Source of the DNA: Scatolibacter rhodanostii
GTDB lineage: Bacteria > Bacillota > Clostridia > Oscillospirales > Acutalibacteraceae
Reading direction: 5' to 3'
Assembly (NCBI RefSeq): GCF_900197595.1
Contig: NZ_FZLO01000002.1
Location: forward strand, 62,001 to 126,000
DNA: 64,000 nucleotides
Shown: positions 7,982-16,320 of the stretch, piece after piece
How the letters are laid out: every line of letters starts with the position of its first letter
Numbering within the stretch: position 1 is the stretch's first letter
Translations under genes and position numbers: made by a program
The notes under the pieces: model-generated
Seen by the model: only the letters and a program-made list of their open reading frames with translations
Told to the model about the DNA's origin: nothing
Database searches by the model: none

Positions 7982-8274
7982 TCATCATCATCCTGCATGG
8001 TTTCTGCCGCTTGCTGAACTGCCGTCAAAAAATCTGACGCTCCCGATTCTCCTCTTTCAAGCTCTTGCATACATTGCAGCGCTTTGATTCGGTCAAAGAA
8101 TTTAATGTCAACTTCACTGTCCTTTTTCTTGATTTGTGCAATGTTGAAAAGATTCATTCGCCGCAACGCAGCAGAAGTCACTTTTTCTTGGAACAACAAC
8201 CGAATTGGGTCGCTGACGTCGCCAAACGCTAGCTTTTCATATCCATCTAGCACCTTTTCTTTTATATCTTCCAA
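7978..8274 (-). CDS. Putative terminase small subunit
   Basis: 98 residues from a TTG at 8274 preceded by AAGGGTGATGAA. The segment ALRRMNLFNIAQIKKKDSEV followed by DIKFFDRIKALQCMQEL fits the oligomerisation/brace part of PBSX-type small terminases, but the N-terminal DNA-binding helix-turn-helix usually found in XtmA is short or missing. Small subunits in this family are usually longer than 150 residues, so this is a shortened version. It is the first gene of the operon and overlaps the large subunit gene by 4 nt. Confidence 0.6.
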   Translation of the reverse strand: MEDIKEKVLDGYEKLAFGDVSDPIRLLFQEKVTSAALRRMNLFNIAQIKKKDSEVDIKFFDRIKALQCMQELERGESGASDFLTAVQQAAETMQDDDE

Positions 8275-8297
8275 TTCATCACCCTTCCCAATTATTT

Positions 8298-8330
8298 TTA
8301 ATTTTTATCTTTGAGGTTTTGTCTCCTCAT
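8298..8330 (-). CDS. Ten-residue leader ORF before the terminase genes
   Basis: GGAGGG lies 4 nt before an ATG at 8330 that reads MRRQNLKDKN and stops at 8298, 23 nt before the terminase start. It directly follows the hairpin at 8349-8378. It could be a regulatory leader peptide or chance. Only the start signal is strong. Confidence 0.3.
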   Translation of the reverse strand: MRRQNLKDKN

Positions 8331-8348
8331 ATCTCCCTCCAAAAACTA

Positions 8349-8378
8349 AAAAAGTTGCCCTCTAAAAGGCAACTTTTT
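8349..8378. terminator. Symmetric terminator-like hairpin between divergent operons
   Basis: Perfect 11-bp arms (AAAAAGTTGCC and its complement) around an 8-nt loop, with T runs on both strands. It lies between the start of the phage operon (minus) and the promoter of the DUF951 gene (plus). No gene ends here, so it does not finish an ordinary transcript. Confidence 0.7.
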
Positions 8379-8428
8379 CGAAAAAAGGAACTAAACTTCC
8401 TTTTTATTATCTTTATGAAAATTTATTT

Positions 8429-8457
8429 TTGCTAAAATCCTTTCGCTGTTGTATAAT
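8429..8457 (+). promoter_or_regulatory. Sigma-A-type promoter for DUF951/prfA operon
   Basis: TTGCTA at 8429-8434 and TATAAT at 8452-8457 with a 17-nt spacer. It drives the plus-strand genes beginning at 8545 (4 of 6 and 6 of 6 consensus matches). Confidence 0.65.
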
Positions 8458-8544
8458 ATAAGGTAAGTTAAATTTTTCCGTTTTATTAGGAAATTATTAA
8501 AATCAAATTCACTCTTTCACAACAAATATAAAGGAGGAAAAGCA

Positions 8545-8742
8545 ATGGACGTCAAGGTTGGCGATATTTTAAAAATGAAAAAACCGCACCCTTGCGGCAG
8601 TCATTCCTTTCTGACACTTCGTGTCGGCATGGATTTCAAGATTCGCTGCACTGGCTGTGGCCGTGAAGTCATGCTTCCCCGCCTAAAATGCGAAAAAAAC
8701 ATCAAGCAGATTATTCGTGAAAATTCAGAAGAAGAAACCTAG
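8545..8742 (+). CDS. DUF951 family protein
   Basis: 65 residues with AAAGGAGG-like sequence upstream. It starts MDVKVGDILKMKKPHPCGS and contains two CxxC-like elements (HPCGS and CTGCGREVMLPR), matching DUF951 (B. subtilis YyzM type), a small conserved Firmicutes protein with a zinc-ribbon-like cysteine pattern. Its function is not established. It lies first in a plus-strand operon with prfA. Confidence 0.85.
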   Translation: MDVKVGDILKMKKPHPCGSHSFLTLRVGMDFKIRCTGCGREVMLPRLKCEKNIKQIIRENSEEET

Positions 8743-8798
8743 CCACTCTGCTTTTATAACTACTTTACAAATAAACAGCAGAGAGGAAACAAACCACT

Positions 8799-9866
8799 AT
8801 GTTTGAAAATCTACAAGCCTTTGAAAATCGATATGAAGAACTAAATATGAAACTCTATGACCCTACTGTAGCCTCAGACCGTGAACTGTATGCCAAGCTC
8901 ATGAAAGAGCATAAGGACATCAGTGCCATCGTCGAAAGCTACCGTCAATATAAATCCTTACTCGAAACGATTCGGGAAAGTAAAGAAATCATTGCTGAAA
9001 CCTCTGACAGAGATTTCAAAGAAATGGCACAACAGGAACTCAAAGAAGCCACTGCCGCTTTGTCGCAAACCGAAGAAGATTTAAAACTTCTTTTACTGCC
9101 CAAAGACCCCAATGATGATAAGAACGTCGTTATGGAAATCCGTGGCGGTGCTGGCGGCGAAGAAGCTGCTCTGTTCTCCAGTGTGCTTTTCAAAATGTAC
9201 TCCATGTATGCCGAAAAAAACGGCTGGAATGTCGAAATTGTTGGCTTAAATGAAACGGAGATTGGCGGTTTTAAAGAAATTAGCTTTATGATCGACGGTG
9301 CAGGTGCTTATTCTAAACTAAAATTTGAAAGCGGCGTACATCGTGTGCAGCGTGTCCCCGAAACCGAAACACAAGGCCGTGTGCACACTTCAACCGCAAC
9401 CGTTGCTGTACTGCCCGAAGCCGAGGACGTTGATATTGAAATCAATCCGAAAGACTTGCAGATTGATACGTTCCGTGCCAGCGGTGCAGGCGGTCAGCAT
9501 ATTAACAAAACGTCTTCTGCGATTCGTATCACCCACTTACCCACAGGCTTAGTGGTCGAGTGTCAAGATGAACGCAGTCAGCTGAAAAACAAAGACAAAG
9601 CGATGAAAGTGCTGCGTGCCCGCTTGCTTGATCAAGAGATTCAAAAAGCGAATGCTGAAGTCGCCCAAGAACGCAAAAGTCAAGTAGGCACGGGTGACCG
9701 CTCTGAGCGAATTCGCACCTATAACTACCCTCAAAACCGAGTCACCGACCATCGAATCGGCTTAACGCTTTATCATTTAGACGACATTCTCACAGGCGAA
9801 ATCGATGAAATCATCAACTCTTTAATTTCTGCTTACCGTGCAGAACAGTTAGAATCACAAGAGTAA
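8799..9866 (+). CDS. prfA: Peptide chain release factor 1
   Basis: 355 residues, the usual length of RF1. RF1 recognises UAA and UAG stop codons and triggers peptide release from the ribosome. The catalytic GGQ motif is at residues 231-233 in [16 protein letters not shown]. The stop-codon-reading tripeptide has the PxT form (PET in [14 protein letters not shown]), which marks RF1 rather than RF2. AGAGAGGAAAC precedes the ATG. The Sua5-CoaE fusion gene follows within about 40 nt, so the two probably share a transcript. Confidence 0.97.
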   Translation: MFENLQAFENRYEELNMKLYDPTVASDRELYAKLMKEHKDISAIVESYRQYKSLLETIRESKEIIAETSDRDFKEMAQQELKEATAALSQTEEDLKLLLLPKDPNDDKNVVMEIRGGAGGEEAALFSSVLFKMYSMYAEKNGWNVEIVGLNETEIGGFKEISFMIDGAGAYSKLKFESGVHRVQRVPETETQGRVHTSTATVAVLPEAEDVDIEINPKDLQIDTFRASGAGGQHINKTSSAIRITHLPTGLVVECQDERSQLKNKDKAMKVLRARLLDQEIQKANAEVAQERKSQVGTGDRSERIRTYNYPQNRVTDHRIGLTLYHLDDILTGEIDEIINSLISAYRAEQLESQE

Positions 9867-9903
9867 AACTTAGATAAACAAAGTAACGAAATCAGGTAGT
9901 TCT

Positions 9904-11523
9904 ATGAATACGATTATTTTAGATGAAAACAATCCACAAGATATCCAAACAGCAGGCAAACTTCTGCATGACGGAGGTTTAGTGGTCATTCCTACCGAAA
10001 CAGTCTATGGCCTTGCCGCTGATGCGCTGAATCCTACCGCTGTTTCCAAAATATTTGAAGCCAAAGGGCGTCCGAACGACAATCCGTTGATTGTGCATAT
10101 CAGTGATTTAAGTCAGCTCCCCGCTTTAGTGAAAGAAATCCCCGAAAGTGCTCTGCGTTTGGCCGACGCCTTTTGGCCGGGTCCTCTGACTATGATTTTT
10201 CCAAAGTCAGAGCTTATCCCTTATGAAACAAGTGGAAAGCTCGAAACAGTTGCCATTCGTTTTCCGTCTAACAAAACGGCCTTGGCGGTCATCAATGCGG
10301 CTGGCACACCTTTGGCGGCCCCCTCTGCCAACCTATCCGGCAAACCAAGCCCCACCACTTTCTCCCATGTCAAAGATGATTTAAACGGACGAGTTGATGC
10401 TATTATCAATGGAAAAGACTGCGAAGTCGGGGTAGAATCCACTGTGATTACACTTGTAGGCGATACTATCAAGATTCTTCGTCCGGGTGGAATCACCAAG
10501 CACCAGCTTGAATCTGTCCTCGGTCATGTCGAAGTCGATTCAGCGGTTGTAAACCCTGTAGCTAAGGGACAAACTGTTTCTTCCCCTGGCATGAAATATA
10601 TGCATTATTCTCCTAAGGCTGACATAACAATCATTGATGGCTCTCCTTTTGATTTTGTGTCTTTTGTCAACCAACAGGGAGATTGCCATGCCCTATGTTT
10701 TGAAGAAGATACTTCTTCTTTAGGCGTTCCTTTTGTCAGCTATGGCACAAGATATGACGGCGAAAAACAAGCCCAGCGGCTTTTCTCTGCTCTCCATGAA
10801 CTAGACGAAAAGAATGCTAAGACTGTTTACGCAAGGATTCCTTCCAAAAACGGTGTGGGGTTAGCCGTCTATAATCGCCTTGTCAGAGCTGCCGGATTTC
10901 AAATTTGCAACCCCGAACATTGCTATGTGATTGGGCTTACCGGTCCTAGCGGCAGCGGCAAAACAACTGTCTGCCAAGTGATGAATCAACTTGGAGCTGC
11001 TATTATTGACTGCGACGAGGTTTCAAAATCACCAGCCGTATATGACAAAGATTGCTTACAAGAATTGCAAAATGCCTTTGGCAGTACCATTTTAAAAGAT
11101 GGCAAATTACAGCGCAAAGAGCTTGCTAAAATAGCTTTTGCTTCAGATGACAATCGCAAAAAATTGAATGCAATTACCCATCCCCGCATTTTAGCCAAAG
11201 TTTGGGAAATGATAACACAAGCTAAGGCAGTCGGGAAAAAGCTGATTGTTGTCGATGCTCCCACTCTGTTTGAATCAGGTTTAGACGAAAAATGTGCCAG
11301 AATTTTGGTGGTGACTGCCAAAGAAGAAACCCGCATTCACCGAATTATGCAGCGTGATAATCTAACTTTTGAAGAAGCAGAACTGAGGATTAAAGCACAA
11401 AAGCCACCCAGTTTTTATCTTTCTCGTGCTGATCACATCATCAGCGGTGATGACGGCAGTAATTTCGCCAAACGTCTCACACCCATTGTTAATGGTCTTC
11501 TGCAAAACATTGACCATACTTAA
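9904..11523 (+). CDS. Fused threonylcarbamoyl-AMP synthase (Sua5) and dephospho-CoA kinase (CoaE)
   Basis: 539 residues in one uninterrupted frame. Residues 1-335 are a full Sua5/TsaC protein: GGLVVIPTETVYGLAADA, KGRPNDNPLIVH and PSANLSGKPSPT are hallmark segments, and the C-terminal Sua5 domain (SPGMKYMHYSPKADI onward) is present. It makes threonylcarbamoyl-AMP for the t6A37 modification of ANN-decoding tRNAs. Residues about 341-539 are a full CoaE, the last step of coenzyme A synthesis, with the P-loop GLTGPSGSGKTT near residue 343 and DAPTLFESGLDEKC. The two enzymes belong to unrelated pathways but their genes are often neighbours beside prfA in Clostridia, so the fusion probably arose by loss of a stop codon between neighbours. 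Confidence 0.93.
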   Translation: MNTIILDENNPQDIQTAGKLLHDGGLVVIPTETVYGLAADALNPTAVSKIFEAKGRPNDNPLIVHISDLSQLPALVKEIPESALRLADAFWPGPLTMIFPKSELIPYETSGKLETVAIRFPSNKTALAVINAAGTPLAAPSANLSGKPSPTTFSHVKDDLNGRVDAIINGKDCEVGVESTVITLVGDTIKILRPGGITKHQLESVLGHVEVDSAVVNPVAKGQTVSSPGMKYMHYSPKADITIIDGSPFDFVSFVNQQGDCHALCFEEDTSSLGVPFVSYGTRYDGEKQAQRLFSALHELDEKNAKTVYARIPSKNGVGLAVYNRLVRAAGFQICNPEHCYVIGLTGPSGSGKTTVCQVMNQLGAAIIDCDEVSKSPAVYDKDCLQELQNAFGSTILKDGKLQRKELAKIAFASDDNRKKLNAITHPRILAKVWEMITQAKAVGKKLIVVDAPTLFESGLDEKCARILVVTAKEETRIHRIMQRDNLTFEEAELRIKAQKPPSFYLSRADHIISGDDGSNFAKRLTPIVNGLLQNIDHT

Positions 11524-11666
11524 AACTTAGATACATCTTAAAGAAAACGCTAAAATCTTGTTTATGGCACTTAAAATTTGTTGCCGCCAAAGGATTTTTT
11601 GCTATCTCTCTTCTTCGTGAAATAGCAAAGCCTGCGTTATATCTACATGCTTTGAGAGGAGGTTTT

Positions 11667-12224
11667 ATGAAGAAAAATTGCAGCAGTCTTCTTTTTGTCC
11701 TTTTTATCGTCTTTATTTTGGGTGTTCTAATCGCTCCAAAATTGATAGAATACGTTCTTAAAATTTATTATCCACAGCCCTACGCTGAAATTGTGGAAGA
11801 AAAATCGCAAGCGTTTTCATTAGATAAAAATCTGGTTTATGCTGTTATTCATGCTGAAAGCAAGTTTGATCATAAAGCAGAATCACATGCAGGTGCATCA
11901 GGCTTAATGCAGTTAACCGATGAAACGTTTGAGTGGATCAATAGCAAATATCCGTCTGAAGCCGAGCTGCCAAACGTGTTAGAACCGCGAGATAATATTC
12001 ACGCTGGCTGTGCCTTGCTCAAGCTTCTGCTTGATCACTATGGTGATTTAGACGTAGCCCTGAGTGCCTACAACGCCGGAATGGGCAATGTTGACAAATG
12101 GCTTGCTGATGAGCGGTACTCTTCTGACGGCAAAACCTTGCATACTATCCCCTTTCCTGAAACCGAAAAATACGTAAAAAAAGTTCATAAGAACTACGAA
12201 AAATACAATAATTTATATAGCTAA
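11667..12224 (+). CDS. Membrane-anchored lytic transglycosylase (SLT family)
   Basis: 185 residues from the ATG at 11667, which has AGAGGAGG just upstream (an in-frame TTG at 11652 is part of that ribosome site and is unlikely). One N-terminal membrane segment (LLFVLFIVFILGVLIAPKLI) is followed by an SLT domain. Catalytic Glu is in VIHAESKFDHKAESHAG; ASGLMQLTDETF, DNIHAGCALLKLLL and LSAYNAGMGNV are the other typical motifs. It cleaves peptidoglycan outside the membrane to 1,6-anhydromuropeptides. The M18 peptidase gene follows 16 nt later. Confidence 0.93.
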   Translation: MKKNCSSLLFVLFIVFILGVLIAPKLIEYVLKIYYPQPYAEIVEEKSQAFSLDKNLVYAVIHAESKFDHKAESHAGASGLMQLTDETFEWINSKYPSEAELPNVLEPRDNIHAGCALLKLLLDHYGDLDVALSAYNAGMGNVDKWLADERYSSDGKTLHTIPFPETEKYVKKVHKNYEKYNNLYS

Positions 12225-12240
12225 TAAAGGAGAATTTAAA

Positions 12241-13647
12241 ATGGCTAAAAAAAATGAAAGCAAATCAGAATCATTGCCCAAAGAACTTCTTTTAGAGAGA
12301 AAAAATGGTTTTCATAAAATCTCCGATAAAGATATGGAAAAAGCGACTGCCTTCTGCGAAACTTATAAAGAATTTTTAAACGCGGCTAAAACCGAACGTG
12401 AAAGCGTTGACTATGTGATAAAACACGCTGAAAAGCATGGATTTGTTGCCTTTGATTCCCAAACCGCTTATCAGCCGGGCGACAAGGTTTATTATAATAA
12501 CCGCGGCAAAGCAATTTGCTTGGCTGTCATCGGCAGTGACGGCTGCAAAGACGGTGTGCGCATTCTAGCTGCCCATATTGATAGTCCCCGCCTTGATTTA
12601 AAACCAATCCCTCTCTATGAATCCAACGAACTAGCTCTGCTCAAGACACATTATTACGGCGGTATTAAAAAATATCAGTGGACAACAATTCCGCTTTCCA
12701 TGCATGGCAAGATTGTGAAACGTGACGGTTCTGAAGTCACCGTTAATATTGGCGAAAAAGAGGGTGACCCTCAGTTCTGCATCACCGATATACTTCCTCA
12801 CCTTGGTAAAGACCAAGCAGCCAAAAAGCTTGGTGAAGCCATTGAGGGTGAATCTCTCAATATTCTCGCTGGCAGTCTACCTGTAGACCGTCAAGACGGT
12901 GAAAAGCTTTACAAATTGAACGTGCTGAAAATTCTAAACAAACAATACGGTGTTATTGAAGAAGATCTTATCTCTGCCGAAATTGAATTTGTCCCCGCAT
13001 TTAAAGCAGCAGATGTCGGCTTTGACCGTAGTATGGTGGGTGCTTACGGACACGATGACCGTGTATGTGCCTATTCTTCTATAGAAGCTATCTTCAACTG
13101 CAAAAAGCCAAAGCAGACCGTTGTCACGGTTCTCGCTGATAAAGAAGAGGTTGGCAGCAATGGCAACACAGGACTTGCCTCTAACTTTTTGTCTTATTTC
13201 ATCACTGATTTGGCGGAAAAAGAAGGTTTCGAGGGACGCCATGTCCTCTCAAAATCCACTTGTTTGTCTGCTGACGTAACCGCTGCTTATGACCCCACTT
13301 ATGCTTCTGCCTATGAAATTGGAAACAGCACTTTTATCAATCATGGTGTTGCTCTGGCAAAATACACAGGTTCCAGAGGAAAAAGCGGCTGTAATGATTC
13401 TTCTGCTGAATTTCTTGGCAAGGTACGCAAAGTATTCAATGACCATGATATTCTGTGGCAAATTGGCGAGCTTGGCAAAGTTGACCAAGGCGGCGGCGGT
13501 ACAGTTGCTTTTACAGTTTCCGCTCTCAATGCCGATGTCATTGACGTAGGCGTTCCCGTGCTTTCCATGCACGCTCCTTGGGAAGTTGTCTCCAAAATCG
13601 ATGTCTATATGGCTTATAAAGGCTTTAAAGCATTTTTAGAGGACTAA
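12241..13647 (+). CDS. M18 family aminopeptidase
   Basis: 468 residues with AAAGGAGAA before the ATG. A cytosolic two-metal aminopeptidase of the M18 (aspartyl aminopeptidase/ApeB) family that removes N-terminal residues from peptides. Metal ligands and catalytic residues can be followed in order: His and Asp in LAAHIDSPRLDLKP, Asp in GAYGHDDRVC, Glu pair in ADKEEVGSNG, Asp in LSADVTAAYDPT, and His in LSMHAPWEV. Length and motif order fit bacterial M18 enzymes of the longer group. It probably shares the transcript of the transglycosylase. Confidence 0.95.
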   Translation: MAKKNESKSESLPKELLLERKNGFHKISDKDMEKATAFCETYKEFLNAAKTERESVDYVIKHAEKHGFVAFDSQTAYQPGDKVYYNNRGKAICLAVIGSDGCKDGVRILAAHIDSPRLDLKPIPLYESNELALLKTHYYGGIKKYQWTTIPLSMHGKIVKRDGSEVTVNIGEKEGDPQFCITDILPHLGKDQAAKKLGEAIEGESLNILAGSLPVDRQDGEKLYKLNVLKILNKQYGVIEEDLISAEIEFVPAFKAADVGFDRSMVGAYGHDDRVCAYSSIEAIFNCKKPKQTVVTVLADKEEVGSNGNTGLASNFLSYFITDLAEKEGFEGRHVLSKSTCLSADVTAAYDPTYASAYEIGNSTFINHGVALAKYTGSRGKSGCNDSSAEFLGKVRKVFNDHDILWQIGELGKVDQGGGGTVAFTVSALNADVIDVGVPVLSMHAPWEVVSKIDVYMAYKGFKAFLED

Positions 13648-13869
13648 TTTCCTACAAATAGAAAAAGGAACCGATTTACAGGAATGTTGGAGCTTAAATC
13701 AATAAGTTTATATTCTTTTACTCTTCCAAAACGCCAATGTTTATCTATACTTTTAGGATATTAGACTTACAAGAGAGATAGAATATAACTCTCAATTATC
13801 TGAATATCAGTCTAACCGGCCAGACTCAATGGTTAATCTCAGTGATGTCATGACATATTGTTTAGGGAA
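13648..13869. other. Gene-free stretch downstream of the aminopeptidase
   Basis: No credible ORF, RNA gene or ribosome site was seen in this stretch. It ends at the long inverted repeat at 13870-13936. Confidence 0.6.
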
Positions 13870-13936
13870 TAATAAAAATACAAGTCTTAAAAGATGACAC
13901 GCATATGCGTGTCATTTTTTTAAGGCTTGTATTTTT
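13870..13936. terminator. Long bidirectional inverted-repeat terminator
   Basis: The core is a perfect 22-bp palindrome at 13894-13915 (ATGACACGCAT and its complement). It is followed on the plus strand by seven or more T residues and flanked by a second matching pair: AAAATACAAG upstream and CTTGTATTTT downstream. It can end the aminopeptidase transcript on the plus strand and the exporter transcript on the minus strand. Confidence 0.75.
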
Positions 13937-14103
13937 ATGCAATAGGCGTAGTTCTGTTTTGTTAAGAAGATGTAGATTCTCATTAAATTTTGACGAAAAA
14001 GTAAATAGAAATCAGATTTGTATCCATACTTTTGAGCCTTGACCGGCCATAAATCCCTATTATGAGTCTCGTATTCAAGCTCGATATTGATATAATCTTC
14101 CAT
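13912..14103 (-). CDS. Small unknown protein downstream of the ABC exporter (63 aa)
   Basis: 63 residues from the ATG at 14103, preceded by AGGA 8 nt upstream (the frame is open to 14172). The sequence runs MEDYINIELEYETHNRDLWP to a lysine-rich end that overlaps the terminator palindrome. I recognise no family. It follows the exporter gene in the same direction in a decayed RiPP-type island, so it could be a remnant or an accessory peptide. It shows no double-glycine leader or cysteine/serine/threonine-rich core, so it is probably not the precursor. Confidence 0.35.
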   Translation of the reverse strand: MEDYINIELEYETHNRDLWPVKAQKYGYKSDFYLLFRQNLMRIYIFLTKQNYAYCIKIQALKK

Positions 14104-14174
14104 TATATCGTTCCTGTTTAATCGCCAAATACAATAAATAATACATAACTGATTTCCTTTCATAATATACAATT

Positions 14175-15746
14175 TTAACAGGTGTATCTATTTCTTACAT
14201 CGAGATCAATGACTTTATTTGCTATCCCGTCAAGTGCATCGCTGTGCGTGATTGCAAAAATGATTTTTTCGGCTGCCACTTCTTTCATTCTATCATATAT
14301 CTCCACCGCGCTTTTTACATCAATATTGCTGGTGATTTCATCCAAAATCAAAATATCTGCCTCATTATAAAGCGCCCGTATAAAAGCGATTTTTTGCTTT
14401 TCCCCTCCCGAAAGATTGCTGCCATTTTCAAATATTTCGGCATCCAAACTCTTTTCTGCCAGTATTGTCTGCAGCAGCGGATCCTGTTGCATGGTGATTT
14501 CCGCTTCCTTGCTGTAAGCTTTATTAAAAAACAAATTCTCCAATAGCGTCCCATGAATAATCGGTACGTTCTGAGATAAATACTCCACCTGTTTTCTGAG
14601 TGACGCATTTGTGTATTCTCGCAAATCAATCTCATTGATATAAACAGTATCTGCTGTTCGAAACTTTGGCAACAATTTTAGCAGCGTCGACTTCCCACTG
14701 CCACTCTCTCCTTTTACCCAGACAATATCCCCTTTTGTAAATGCCGCTTCAATATCCCTGCCTAAAATCACATTGTTCACTTGTAACGTCTTGATATCCA
14801 ACCGAATGGAATCGACTTGTGCCAGCTCTCTTTCCCCGTTCTCTTCCTTGTTGTCTCGCATCCACTGCACAAACTCTTTTGAAGCAATCAAATCTCGTTT
14901 ACTTAGGTTAGCACTGACAATCTTTGTCAGTCCAGAAAAATAAATTGGCAAAACAACAGTGAAAAAGATCAAATCCACCACATTTGTCGTTTGGCTAGTA
15001 AACTCGTAGACCACCAAAACCATAATAAAGACTCTGCAAATATCATTGATATTTGAGAAGAGCTGATGCGATATTTGACCAAATTTATTGACTTTTGACA
15101 TCGCCTGATACATCTTTTTCAATGGGGTCGCAATTTGCTCCAACACATTCGTATGGTCTGAAGACTGCTTCAAATAATCTGTTTGGCCGGCAATAGAGAT
15201 TAAAGATTGCGCTCCTTCAGATGTTTTTTCCTGCATATCTTTTGAGCGCTGCAGCAATTCCTTATTCAACCATTTATATCCAAAATAATTAATCGGCACC
15301 AAAATCAGCAACATACAGGCAATCAGTATATTGGTTAAAAATGTCATGAGCAACAAGGCAAACAAAATGAGCAAGTTGCTCCATATTTCAATCGCATCAC
15401 TGGTGTAGTATCGATACGAATTATTGACAGCCATCAAAATCTTTTCAATCATACTTGTTGGGCCGGCTTCGTTAATCGTATCATAGTCAACATCAACAAA
15501 ATAGCCAAACAGTTCTTTGCCGTGGCTAACATTAAATTCCACCGCAAACTGTTCCCGAAAATACACTATTACAATATTAATTGCTATTGTACCCAATAGA
15601 ATTCCAAGCAGAATACCCGCCTTCACCAAATCGATAGATTGATCATTTCTGGACCACACTGACAGTAATACCGGTGCAACCAGTGATGTGGCCGCATTGA
15701 AACAAGTTAATAAAACCATGACACCTACAAAACGACTGTATTTCAT
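14175..15746 (-). CDS. ABC transporter, fused membrane and ATPase domains (exporter)
   Basis: 523 residues with AGAGGTT before the ATG at 15746. The N-terminal 300 residues carry five or six membrane segments typical of an ABC exporter half-transporter. The ATPase domain shows Walker A GESGSGKST, signature LSGGEKQK, Walker B ILILDE and the switch histidine in AITHSD, all intact. There is no N-terminal C39 peptidase domain, so it does not process double-glycine leaders itself. Immediately upstream on the same strand lie the broken PLP decarboxylase and YcaO genes, so it was probably the export and self-protection component of that RiPP-like cluster. It is the only intact gene left in the island. 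Confidence 0.85.
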   Translation of the reverse strand: MKYSRFVGVMVLLTCFNAATSLVAPVLLSVWSRNDQSIDLVKAGILLGILLGTIAINIVIVYFREQFAVEFNVSHGKELFGYFVDVDYDTINEAGPTSMIEKILMAVNNSYRYYTSDAIEIWSNLLILFALLLMTFLTNILIACMLLILVPINYFGYKWLNKELLQRSKDMQEKTSEGAQSLISIAGQTDYLKQSSDHTNVLEQIATPLKKMYQAMSKVNKFGQISHQLFSNINDICRVFIMVLVVYEFTSQTTNVVDLIFFTVVLPIYFSGLTKIVSANLSKRDLIASKEFVQWMRDNKEENGERELAQVDSIRLDIKTLQVNNVILGRDIEAAFTKGDIVWVKGESGSGKSTLLKLLPKFRTADTVYINEIDLREYTNASLRKQVEYLSQNVPIIHGTLLENLFFNKAYSKEAEITMQQDPLLQTILAEKSLDAEIFENGSNLSGGEKQKIAFIRALYNEADILILDEITSNIDVKSAVEIYDRMKEVAAEKIIFAITHSDALDGIANKVIDLDVRNRYTC

Positions 15747-15759
15747 AAGATAACCTCTT

Positions 15760-15978
15760 TTTTTCTTTATTGTTTATCAACATTTCATTTGGCGGTATTA
15801 ACGCTTCACTTAGCAACAGATACCCTAAAAATTGTAATGGGTTCATGTTATAACAATATGCCCCAGAATTTGGTATTACAATTATGTCACCCTTTTTCAT
15901 CTTAGGCAAACACTGGTAATAACCAAAACTGTCAGTCGAAGTACAAATCCTTCCAGTAATTTCATATGAGCATGAGGC
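15760..15978 (-). pseudogene. C-terminal remnant of a PLP-dependent group IV decarboxylase
   Basis: On the minus strand one frame reads GRICTSTDSFGYYQ, then KGDIIVIPNSGAYCYNMN and PLQFLGY. This is the C-terminal barrel of LysA-like/type III PLP decarboxylases, where the Cys-Thr-x-x-Asp and GAY motifs line the active site. No N-terminal PLP-binding barrel with its lysine is found upstream; that sequence is interrupted by stops in all frames. It is therefore a truncated, non-functional copy overlapping the start of the exporter gene. Such decarboxylases can serve in peptide or siderophore biosynthesis. Confidence 0.65.
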
Positions 15979-16320
15979 CTACGTCGTTGGTTTCGCAATA
16001 TGAATGAAGAATATTCTTATAACAAATCTACGAATGCCGCACGTGGCAGCATGTTGATGCAATCATTCATTCTTCACCTCTGCGAGCTCCCGTGTTTGGA
16101 ATACTAAATCTCACTGATTCCAAGGATGATGACTTGGCAAGTAGAAAAACTAAGATAAGACATATTTCTCACATATACCTCCCAATTGTTCTTGTGAACG
16201 ATTTCTATCAAGAATTTCAACATATGGCTGGCAGAAGCTTGCGTTTTCGGTAGTCATATGTCCATGTCCGCATTCATATCCGTCTTTTGAAATATACAGT
16301 AAGGATATTGACCATCCCTA
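15979..16320. other. Degenerate stretch inside the relict island
   Basis: No intact ORF. One minus-strand frame near 16170-16320 reads YISKDGYECGHGHMTTEN and later QPYVEILDRN before a stop, which looks like formerly coding sequence that I cannot assign. The rest (15979-16170) is broken in all frames and contains AT-rich partial inverted repeats. Confidence 0.4.

Noticed and set aside
7719-8087. Plus-strand ORF of 122 codons opposite the terminase genes
   Set aside because: No ribosome site, and the minus strand carries clear terminase motifs over the same bases.
1-8330. Tailocin (headless contractile particle)
   Set aside because: Terminase, portal, protease and capsid genes are all present, whereas tailocins lack them; here it is the tail shaft genes that are missing.
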